A stretch of DNA of 34,747 bases from contig JACKDJ010000035.1 in assembly GCA_020633625.1 (NCBI GenBank), positions 1 through 34,747 of the forward strand, written 5' to 3'. The stretch comes from Myxococcales bacterium. Its GTDB lineage: Bacteria; Myxococcota_A; Bradymonadia; REDH01. The number at the start of each line of letters is the position of its first letter. Position 1 is the first letter of the stretch. A program made the position numbers and the translations under genes. The notes below the pieces were generated by a model. That model had not been told where the DNA came from and searched no databases. It saw only the letters and a program-made list of their open reading frames with translations. This document shows positions 24,477 through 31,780 of the stretch, in pieces.

Positions 24477-26449
24477 TCGACGACCTCGGGCTCCCTCGCT
24501 TCGCTGGCCGCCGCGTCCGTCGGCTTGGCCGAGCTCTTCTTCGCACGCCCGCTCGAGACGGCCGTGCTCATCAGGCGTGTCATCCCGCGGGCGAACCGGG
24601 CGGGGTCGTCGATCGGGCTGCCCTCTGCGAGGAGGGCCTGATCGTAGAGCAGGTTGACGAGCTCCGCGACGTCTTCGCCAGACTTGCCACCGCGGTCGAT
24701 GCGCTCCAGTCCGCGAATCACCGCGTGGTCCGGGTTGATCTCGAGGATGCGCGGTGTCTTCGGCACGTCCTGGTTGTTTGCGCGGAGCAGCCGCTCGATG
24801 TGCGACGGCAGGCCGCCCTCTGGGATGACGAGACAGACAGGCGAGTCGGAGAGCCGGCGCGACAGCTTGACCTCGCTGACGCGGTCGCCGAGGACCGCGG
24901 CGAAGCGGTCGGTGAGCGAGGTGAGTTCCTCGGCGCGCTTGGCGTCGGCCTCTCGCGCCTTCTCGCGGTCGTCGTCGCTGGCTGCGGCGTCGAGGTCGAG
25001 GTCGGCGCTAGCGACGGACACGAGCGGCTTGTCATCGAACTTCTCGAGGTTCGAGATGGCCCACTGGTCGATGGGGTCGGTGAGGAACAGGACCTCGTAG
25101 CCGCGGCTCCGGAGCGCCTCGGTGTGCGGTCCGCCTTCGACGGTCGCGCGGCTGGCGCCGAGCGCGTAGTAGATCGCCGGCTGCCCGTCCTTCATGCGCT
25201 CGACGTACTGCTGCAGCGACGTCTGCTCGGTCGGGTGATGCGAGCTCGCGAACCGGAGCAGCTTGGAGAGGCGGTCGCGGTGCTCCGGTTCGAAGTAGAG
25301 GCCCTCCTTCAGGACGCGCCCGAAGTTGTTCCACAGGCCGATGTAGTCCTCGGGGCGGTTCTTCGCGATGTCTTCGAGGAGGTCGAGGACCTTCTTGACG
25401 AGCTGCTTCTTGATGATGCGGGCGGCGTTCGAGTCCTGCAGCACGTCGCGCGACACATTGAGCGGCAGGTCGTCGGAGTCGACGACGCCGCGCACGAAGC
25501 GGAGCCACGTCGGGAGCAGGTCGTCGCAGTCGTCCATGATGAAGACGCGGCGGACGTACAGACGCACGCCGTGCTTCGCTTCACGGTCGAAGAGGTCGAA
25601 GGGAGGCCGCTTCGGGATAAACAGCAGCGAGCGGAAGAGCTGGTTGCCCTCGATCTTGAAGTGGGTTCGCGCGAGCGACGCCTCCCAGTCGTGCGTGAGG
25701 TGCTTGTAGAACTCCTCGTAGGCGTCGTCGTCGATGTCGGACGGGGAGCGCATCCACAGCGCGCCCTCGCGGTTGAGCGTCTCGATCGACGGCTCGCCGG
25801 CTTCGTCGTCCTCGGGGGCGGAGACCAGCTTGATCGGGTGCTCGACGTAGTCCGAGTACCGCTCGACCAGCGAGCGGATGCGCCAGTCCGATGCGAAGTC
25901 CGCGTGCTCGTCGGTCAGGTGGAGCGTGATCGTCGTACCGCGAACGTCGCGCTCCGCCGGTGTGACCGAGAACGAGTCGCGCGCCTCGGACTCCCAGCGC
26001 CATGCCTCGTCGGATCCGGCGCGGCGGGACACGACCTCGACACGGTTGGCGACGAGGAATGCGGAATAGAAGCCGACGCCGAACTGACCGATGAGGTTCA
26101 AGTCGCCGGAGCCGCCGGCGTTGGCGGCGAGGAACGCCTTCGTACCGCTGTGCGCGATCGTCCCGAGGTTCTTCACGAGCTCGTCGCGCGACATGCCGAT
26201 ACCGCTGTCCCAGAGCGTGAGCGTCTTGGCTTCGGCGTCGGGGATGAGTCGGATCTCCAGCGCGTGACCTTCGGCGAGCGCCGGCTCGGTGACCGCGGCG
26301 AAGCGCAGCTTGTCGAGCGCGTCGGACGCGTTGGAGATCAGCTCCCGCAGGAAGATCTCCTTGTTCCGGTAGAGCGAGTGGATCACGAGGTCGAGGACCT
26401 GCGCGACTTCGGCTTGGAACGCGTGGACGTTCGGGGCGTCGTTGCTCAT
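24473..26449 (-). CDS. htpG: molecular chaperone HtpG (Hsp90)
   Basis: The 658-residue product has the Hsp90 ATP-binding marks: 'FLRELISNASDALDKLRF' (Glu and Asn contacts), 'LTLWDSGIGM' and 'GQFGVGFYSAFLVA'. The middle domain includes 'LYVRRVFIMDD' and 'LPLNVSRD.LQ' and the C-terminal dimerisation part is present, though with an unusual polar Lys/Ala/Glu-rich tail of about 35 residues. A strong GGAGG lies 5 nt before the ATG at 26449. A possible heat-shock promoter lies at 26511-26538. It is coupled by GTGA to an NAD(P)-binding protein. Confidence 0.96.
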   Translation of the reverse strand: MSNDAPNVHAFQAEVAQVLDLVIHSLYRNKEIFLRELISNASDALDKLRFAAVTEPALAEGHALEIRLIPDAEAKTLTLWDSGIGMSRDELVKNLGTIAHSGTKAFLAANAGGSGDLNLIGQFGVGFYSAFLVANRVEVVSRRAGSDEAWRWESEARDSFSVTPAERDVRGTTITLHLTDEHADFASDWRIRSLVERYSDYVEHPIKLVSAPEDDEAGEPSIETLNREGALWMRSPSDIDDDAYEEFYKHLTHDWEASLARTHFKIEGNQLFRSLLFIPKRPPFDLFDREAKHGVRLYVRRVFIMDDCDDLLPTWLRFVRGVVDSDDLPLNVSRDVLQDSNAARIIKKQLVKKVLDLLEDIAKNRPEDYIGLWNNFGRVLKEGLYFEPEHRDRLSKLLRFASSHHPTEQTSLQQYVERMKDGQPAIYYALGASRATVEGGPHTEALRSRGYEVLFLTDPIDQWAISNLEKFDDKPLVSVASADLDLDAAASDDDREKAREADAKRAEELTSLTDRFAAVLGDRVSEVKLSRRLSDSPVCLVIPEGGLPSHIERLLRANNQDVPKTPRILEINPDHAVIRGLERIDRGGKSGEDVAELVNLLYDQALLAEGSPIDDPARFARGMTRLMSTAVSSGRAKKSSAKPTDAAASEAREPEVVE

Positions 26450-26510
26450 GCCATCCTCCGGTCGAGGCGGTGTAGGCGCCGCGCTGCGGCGTCGAGTCGG
26501 TGGCGCCGCA

Positions 26511-26538
26511 ATCTTGGGACCGACGGCGCTGCGTCAAG
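26511..26538 (-). promoter_or_regulatory. possible sigma32-like promoter of htpG
   Basis: On the minus strand CTTGAC (26538-26533) is followed after 14 bp by CCCAAGAT (26518-26511). The consensus heat-shock form is CTTGAAA then 13-15 bp then CCCCATNT. The left half matches well, the right half partly. The leader would be about 55 nt. The rest of the 190-bp gap 26450-26639 holds no gene or CIRCE-like inverted repeat that I can see. Confidence 0.3.
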
Positions 26539-26639
26539 TCGGCGTTGGCGCCGCCCCGGTTCTGCTGCACGAGCGGTCAATCCTGCCGTCGCCCCGCTCC
26601 CGGGATGGCGGTCGGGTCGGACCGACCGACCGGCGCGCG

Positions 26640-27497
26640 TCAGTCGTGGCCGGAGCTGTCGCCATCGTCGTGGCCGGAGCCGTCGCGCGCTTCGTCGCCG
26701 GAGCCGTCTGCGGTCACATCCTCGTCGCCGCCGCCGTCATCGGATCCGTCGTCGTCGCTCGTGTCTGCAGCCGTATCTTCGGCCGCGTCGCCGGAGCCGT
26801 CGCCCGCGTCTGCAGCGGTATCGTCGGCCGCGTCTTCGGCCGCGTCGCCAGCGTCGTCTTCGCCCGCGCCGTCGCTCTCTGCGTCCGCTGCATCGGGGTC
26901 CGAGACCTCGCCGACGTCCGCATCGACGGTCGCGTCACCGGAGCCGTCGCTCGCGTCTGTTGCGCCAGCGTCGTCTATCGCTGCGTCGCTTGTGTCCTCG
27001 ACGGCGTCGGGAGTCGCGTCTTCGTCGTCGGCCGTCTCGAAGCATGCGCTCAGGGCGTCTGCCGTTGCCGCCGCGAGGTCGGGACAGGCGTCGCGTGCGG
27101 CGACGAACGTCGACAGGCAGGCGTCGCGGCTCGTCTCGCCGCACGTGGTGCCGGGGACGCAGGTGGCGAGCGCGTCGGTCGCGTCGAGGAGGCACTGCAG
27201 GTGTGGCACGGCCGTCGCCTGGTCGCCGTCGAGCACGGCGAGGGCGCAGTCGCGCTGGCGGCGAGTGATCAGCTCGCCGACGAGGCACGCGGCCTCGGAC
27301 TCGTAGCCGAGATCGTCGAACTCGCAGCTGCACAGCCTGCTCCCGAGGCTCGCGCGCTGCTGAAGCAGCGGGTCCAGCGTCGAGCGAACCGACGACGGGA
27401 GCGGGTCGCTGCCGCCGAACTCGTCCCTGCAGGCGCCAGTCAGCGCGAGCACGGCGACGAGCGGCGCGATCCGCGACATCGGCAGTTGATGTGACAT
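26640..27497 (-). CDS. lipoprotein with Cys-rich domain and long Asp/Ala-rich tail
   Basis: The 285-residue product starts at ATG 27497, preceded by AGGGG 8 nt upstream. A signal segment 'LVAVLALTGAC' ends in a lipobox. Residues 25-165 are a helical domain with nine or more cysteines ('LCSCEFDD', 'CLVGELITRRQRDC', 'CLLDATDALATC'), probably disulfide-bonded. The remaining ~115 residues are almost only Asp, Ala, Gly, Ser, Glu and Thr ('DGSGDAAEDTAADTSDDDG'), an acidic unstructured tail. The DNA there is degenerate GCCGGAGCCGTC-type repeat. Tail on the C-terminal side is the reverse of the other Asp-rich lipoproteins here, where the spacer follows the anchor. Function unknown. Confidence 0.83.
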   Translation of the reverse strand: MSHQLPMSRIAPLVAVLALTGACRDEFGGSDPLPSSVRSTLDPLLQQRASLGSRLCSCEFDDLGYESEAACLVGELITRRQRDCALAVLDGDQATAVPHLQCLLDATDALATCVPGTTCGETSRDACLSTFVAARDACPDLAAATADALSACFETADDEDATPDAVEDTSDAAIDDAGATDASDGSGDATVDADVGEVSDPDAADAESDGAGEDDAGDAAEDAADDTAADAGDGSGDAAEDTAADTSDDDGSDDGGGDEDVTADGSGDEARDGSGHDDGDSSGHD

Positions 27498-27657
27498 GGT
27501 GAGAACCCCTGACGACGGAACGACACGTCCCCGCATGGAGTATGGCCCTAGGTGCGCCATGTAGTCAAGAGGGCGACACCCGCTCACCCGAGCGTCAGTG
27601 GCGCCGCGCTGAGGTCCGCGCCGAGCCGACGTCCCGGGGGTGCAGCCCGACCTCGAG

Positions 27658-28263
27658 TCAGCCGTCGATCCGCGACATGGGATCCCCGACCGTCGCCTGC
27701 GTGACGTCTGCGGGTCGGGTGACGGTGATCTCGAGCGTCCGCTCTTCGCCGTCGCCGCAGAACACCGGCGCTATGGCGCGCAGCCTGACCAGGCGCTGCA
27801 TGTCGTCGATCACCGCCTCGGCGGCAGAGGCGCTCGGGACTCCCACGCAGACGTCGCCGTCGAGGTAGACCTCGAGCACGGGCGACGCGTCGAGGAGGAA
27901 GTAGGGGTATTCGGCGCGGTCTGCGCAGCGGGCGTCGCGGACGATCGCGTTGGGGTGACACGAGCTCGGGGCGCCCGGGTCGAAGTTGTCGACGCTGAGG
28001 ACGATGCCGAGCGACGCGTCGGTCGCAGCGAGCTCGACGGCGGAGTCTGCGACGAGTGCGTCGACGGCTGCGCGGCGGGGCATGGCAGGCGTGCCGACAT
28101 CGCGGATCGTCAGCTGGTAGCTGACCTGGGCGAGCGCCTCGACGGCGACGGCGCCGGTCGGGACGTCGCCCGCGCGCGCGGCGGCGCCAGCGTCGTCGCG
28201 GCACGCGGCGAGGGCGAGGGGAGCAACAAGGGTGAAGTAGAGAGCTCGAGTGCGCGGCGACAT
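27658..28263 (-). CDS. predicted lipoprotein, unknown function
   Basis: The 201-residue product starts at ATG 28263 with GGAGG 6 nt upstream. The segment 'LYFTLVAPLALAAC' ends in a lipobox. The mature part has four further cysteines ('SSCHP', 'ARCAD', 'DVCVG', 'FCGDG') and alternating strands, ending in 'TLEITVTRPADVTQATVG'. No known family is recognised. It is followed 160 bp downstream by the Asp/Ala-rich lipoprotein on the same strand, so the two may be in one unit. Upstream 28264-28503 (240 bp) contains no gene that I can support. Confidence 0.75.
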   Translation of the reverse strand: MSPRTRALYFTLVAPLALAACRDDAGAAARAGDVPTGAVAVEALAQVSYQLTIRDVGTPAMPRRAAVDALVADSAVELAATDASLGIVLSVDNFDPGAPSSCHPNAIVRDARCADRAEYPYFLLDASPVLEVYLDGDVCVGVPSASAAEAVIDDMQRLVRLRAIAPVFCGDGEERTLEITVTRPADVTQATVGDPMSRIDG

Positions 28264-28503
28264 GTGGACCTCCGGGCGTAGTCCAATGTGCGACAGTGTG
28301 CCGCGTCCGCCGCGCCGCGCGAGTTTTCGGCGGTCCGCGCTCGGCTGGCGGCAGGAAGCGAGGCGGGTCTCGCCCACAGCTGGCCGAGAGCCACACTGCG
28401 ACGTCGGACACAACTCCGTTGCCTCGGTCGTTGGGCTGCGGGCTCGCAAGCCGGCCGCGCGTCGGCTCGCTCCTCGTTCGCTCGCTCCCGGCGTCGCTGG
28501 GAA

Positions 28504-30051
28504 CTACCGGGCGTCGGCGACGATCGCCTCGCCGACGTGCAGCCCGAGCGCGTAGATCGTGAGCTGGGGCGGGCCGCCGATCGAGGTTGGGAAGAGCGAG
28601 CCGTCGGCGACGGAGAGGCCTGCGACGTGGTGGTGCCGGCCCCGGCTGTCGACCGCTGCGACGGCGGGGTCGTCTCCCATCGGGACCGTCCCCATCGGGT
28701 GCACGGCCGTGACGTCGATCGAGCCTGGAGTTAGCGGCAGCGACTCCAGGGCGGCCGTCTGGTCTGGGCGGGTGAGCTCGAGCGGTGCTGCGGTCGGGAT
28801 CCAGACGCGGCGCGCGCCCGCAGCGAACAAGAGGTCGGCGCAGCGTGCGAGCCCGAACGCGAGCTCGGCTCGATCATCGGCCGAGGGTGCGTAGCGGATC
28901 TTCACGCCGTCGCCAGCGGGTCGGACCGAGCCGGCGGTGAGGTCGTGCAGGACGGAGGTCAACACGGCGAGGTTCGGATAGCGCTGCATCGCCTCGCGAT
29001 GCTGGCGGCCGATCCCGGGCAGCGTGACGGCGGTGCCGACCGGGTGGGCGAACGCGTTCACGATCCACGATCGAGTCCCCCGCGGCGGCGGCGCCGAGGG
29101 GTTGGCGTGTGCGCGCTCGAGGTCGAGGAACTCGGTGCACTCGACGGTCTGGGGGATCCCGCGCCAAGCGTGCACCGGCTCGTCGAAGTCGCCGGCGGCG
29201 ATGACGGCGGGGTGAATCCGGAGCGTGTCGCCGGTCGAGCCGGGTGGCGCGGGGATGTCCGAGCGCCGCAGCAGCGCGGGGGTTCGAGTGGCGGAAGCCG
29301 AGACGCAGACGTGCGTGGCGCGGACCCGCACGCGCGAGATCGCGGTCTGGGTCGCGGGGTCGAGCGCCACCGCGTCGACGCCGACGACGCGGTTTCCTTC
29401 GACACTCAGCCGCTCGGCTCGGCACCACGAGAACACGGCTCCGCCGGCGGCGACGAGGCGCGGCATGAGCACCTTTGCCGCGTTGTTTTTGGCGTCGTAG
29501 GCACAGCCGAGCTCACAGAAGCCGCTCCCGACGCAGCCGGAGCGGTTGTGTCGCATTCCGCTCCAGCGCCAGCCGCGGGCCTGTGCTCCGTCTCGGAGGA
29601 GGAGGTTGTGACGGTTCCAGCGCTCGGGTGCGACGTCCGAGACCGTGAGCTCTCGTTCGACCCGCTGATATAGCGCGGCCCAGCGCTCTTCGGGGAGGTG
29701 CTCGAGTCCACGCTCGCGCCGCCACAGAGCCCGAATAGCGGGTGGCGCAGGTTTGCACAGGTTGAGGTTGTGGAGGGTGGATCCTCCGACGCCTCGCCCC
29801 TGGTGGACCTTGACCGCGAGATCGGTCGTTGCTTGCGCGCCGGCGTCGACGAGGAGCTGGGGGATCATCCAGTCTTCGCGCTGGCTCATGTACTCGGGCG
29901 CGACGAACGGTCCGGCCTCGAGCACGACGACGCGGAGGCCGGCTTCGGCGGCGACCGCGGCGGCCATCGCGCCGCCGGCGCCGGAGCCGACGACGCAGAG
30001 GTCGGCGTCGAAATCGACGTCGACGCGGAAGGTGGAGGCATCGTGGATCAC
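28504..30051 (-). CDS. GMC family oxidoreductase
   Basis: The 515-residue product starts at GTG 30051 in a GTGA overlap with the upstream gene. The FAD-binding fold is 'DLCVVGSGAGGAMAAAVAAE' (residue 18-37), then 'GRGVGGSTLHNL', a typical GMC strand, and the C-terminal 'HPMGTVPMGDDP' and 'LSVADGSLFPTSIGGPPQ', where the HPxGT and N/D-x-xxxP motifs of the family sit. A Cys-rich loop 'SGCVGSGFCELGCAYDAKNN' (four Cys within about 15 residues) suggests the subgroup whose members have a Cys cluster. No signal peptide is seen; export may rely on the partner's twin-arginine segment, as in gluconate-dehydrogenase-type pairs. Confidence 0.9.
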   Translation of the reverse strand: MIHDASTFRVDVDFDADLCVVGSGAGGAMAAAVAAEAGLRVVVLEAGPFVAPEYMSQREDWMIPQLLVDAGAQATTDLAVKVHQGRGVGGSTLHNLNLCKPAPPAIRALWRRERGLEHLPEERWAALYQRVERELTVSDVAPERWNRHNLLLRDGAQARGWRWSGMRHNRSGCVGSGFCELGCAYDAKNNAAKVLMPRLVAAGGAVFSWCRAERLSVEGNRVVGVDAVALDPATQTAISRVRVRATHVCVSASATRTPALLRRSDIPAPPGSTGDTLRIHPAVIAAGDFDEPVHAWRGIPQTVECTEFLDLERAHANPSAPPPRGTRSWIVNAFAHPVGTAVTLPGIGRQHREAMQRYPNLAVLTSVLHDLTAGSVRPAGDGVKIRYAPSADDRAELAFGLARCADLLFAAGARRVWIPTAAPLELTRPDQTAALESLPLTPGSIDVTAVHPMGTVPMGDDPAVAAVDSRGRHHHVAGLSVADGSLFPTSIGGPPQLTIYALGLHVGEAIVADAR

Positions 30052-31694
30052 GGTCGACTTGCCAGCGCCGCGGGGGGCCCGTGGGGCGCGAGGAGGTGGT
30101 CGTAGCGGGACGCCGGCCGCGGGCGGCCGTCGCGGCCGTTCGAGTCGGTGGCGCGCGGCGCGGCGACGCGCGGACCGTCGTAGCCGATTGACGGCCAGGT
30201 CTCCGGCGCCTGCCAGTAGCCCAGCATGCAGAGATCCCGCAGGCCGCGGACGATCAGCGCGCCCGGGCGCCCGAGGGTGTCGACGCGGAGAAGCGCCGCG
30301 CGGGCATCGGCAGGGTCGAGCTCCGAGAAGGTCGCCAGGTGACCCGAGACCGGTGTGAGCTGCTCGACCGCGGTCAGGAGCGCATGGATGGGCCTCAGCG
30401 CCGCGGCGCGCGTGCCGGTGAGAAAGCGGTCGATGCCGCGCGGAATGTCGTCCCACGTGCCGGTCGGGGGTGGGTCCCCGGCGGTGTCTGGGATCAGGGC
30501 GGCGGCGGCGGCGGCGAGTGTTGCGGCTTCACGCGCGGACAGGACGTTGCCGACCCACGCGGCGAGGCCACCGCCGCAAGCGCGGACGCCGAGGCCGAGC
30601 GTCGCGGCGCCGGCCACCGCGGTGGTGATGACGGCCCGGCGCGTGAGCGAGCGACCCGGAGACGCATCGAGGCGTTCGGCGAGGGCGCGAGGGAGCTTGT
30701 CGCGCCACCCGGCGCGGTCGGCGGCGCCGGCGGGACCCGAGTCGGACGGCTCGTCGGACCGGGCCGTGAAGTAGAGCATGCTGGGCGCCGGGTCGCGGCG
30801 GTGGTCGTCGAGGAGGCAGGCGAGCGCCTTGCCGGTGTAGACCTCCTCGCCGGGGACGCCGGCTTCGCGGAGCCGGTCCGCGGCGTCGGTCGACGCGGGG
30901 GACGGGACGCCGTAGCCGGGTCCAAGGAAGCCTCGTCGGATGCGGATCGGCGCTGGCCGGTCGGGCGCGTGCACTCCGAATCGGCCGAGGGTCTGCAGCG
31001 TGGCTCTCGCGAGCCGGCGAAGGCGCCATGCCGGGAGCAGCGCGCGCTCGACGACGGCGACGGCGTGCAGCTCGATCGGCAGCTCTGCGAGCGCGAGCCC
31101 GACGGCGAGTCCGGCGATGGTGCCGCCGGAGCCGGCGGCGACGTAGAGGCGCCGGGGCATCGGGACGTCGCCGGCGCGTAGCTGATCGGCGAGCTCGACG
31201 CCGGCGCGCACGAGCCCGAGGTTCGCGAGCGGGTGTGTCGCTCCCGGCGGCACCACGACGGCGCCGCGGTGGCGGGTGCCGACGAGGGTCGCCGGTGCGC
31301 GCAGGGCGAGGCTGGCGCGTGACGAGAAGAACCGCAGGTGCGCCGCGTGTGCTGCGGTGAACGCGAGGTTGTCGAGCACGCCTCGCGAGACGGGCTCCCA
31401 AAACACGCCGACGTCGAGGGTCTTGCCGAGCAGCAGGGTCGCCGAGGCGAGCGCCGTGAGGTGTCCGGAGCCGATCGCGCCCACCGAGACGAGGTGTGGT
31501 GCGCTCGCCCACGGCTCGGCGGCGAGCAGGAAATCGAACTTGCGCAGCTTTGTGCTACCGTGTAGCGGGGCAGCGAGATCGTCGCGCTTGAGGGTCACCT
31601 CTACGCCCGCGACTTCGGCGAGGGCACAGGCCGTGGGGGCCTGGACCCAGCCGAGCCGAGGGATGAGGTCGAAGCCGTCGCGAGCTGCGGTCAT
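30048..31694 (-). CDS. fusion: PLP-dependent ACC-deaminase/D-cysteine-desulfhydrase-like domain + Tat-like segment + gluconate 2-dehydrogenase subunit 3-like domain
   Basis: The 548-residue product is taken from ATG 31694; no good ribosome site is seen and GTG 31757 is possible. Residues 1-310 are a PLP fold II enzyme: 'LKRDDL', 'GSTKLRKFDFLL' (Lys49 would bind PLP), 'GAIGSGHLTALA', 'AAGSGGTIAGLA' and 'PVYTGKA'-like 'EVYTGKALA'. Residues 345-375 are a twin-arginine-type signal ('SLTRRAVITTAVAGAATLG', Arg352-353). Residues 376-500 match the gluconate-2-dehydrogenase subunit 3 family ('LSAREAATLAAAAAALIP', 'ETWPSIGYDGP'). An enzyme before an export signal is unusual: either a real fusion, an internal start at ATG 30779 (Met306), or a frameshift in the assembly. 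Confidence 0.82.
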   Translation of the reverse strand: MTAARDGFDLIPRLGWVQAPTACALAEVAGVEVTLKRDDLAAPLHGSTKLRKFDFLLAAEPWASAPHLVSVGAIGSGHLTALASATLLLGKTLDVGVFWEPVSRGVLDNLAFTAAHAAHLRFFSSRASLALRAPATLVGTRHRGAVVVPPGATHPLANLGLVRAGVELADQLRAGDVPMPRRLYVAAGSGGTIAGLAVGLALAELPIELHAVAVVERALLPAWRLRRLARATLQTLGRFGVHAPDRPAPIRIRRGFLGPGYGVPSPASTDAADRLREAGVPGEEVYTGKALACLLDDHRRDPAPSMLYFTARSDEPSDSGPAGAADRAGWRDKLPRALAERLDASPGRSLTRRAVITTAVAGAATLGLGVRACGGGLAAWVGNVLSAREAATLAAAAAALIPDTAGDPPPTGTWDDIPRGIDRFLTGTRAAALRPIHALLTAVEQLTPVSGHLATFSELDPADARAALLRVDTLGRPGALIVRGLRDLCMLGYWQAPETWPSIGYDGPRVAAPRATDSNGRDGRPRPASRYDHLLAPHGPPAALASRP

Positions 31695-31780
31695 GAGCAG
31701 AGAGGGTGGAGGGCCTGCGCACAGAAGTCGAGCGTGAGCAGGCGTAGCGAGTGCCACGAAGTGGTTTCAGGGTGTGTTCA

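Noticed and set aside
26700..27000. CRISPR-like or tandem repeat DNA (GCCGGAGCCGTCG words)
   Set aside because: Spacing is irregular and in-frame with Asp/Ala/Gly codons of a lipoprotein tail; no uniform repeats or spacers.
24725..27268. 847-codon plus-strand open frame over htpG and the following gap
   Set aside because: It is the antisense of htpG and of a lipoprotein; its end is poly-Arg/Ser. No ribosome site or domain.
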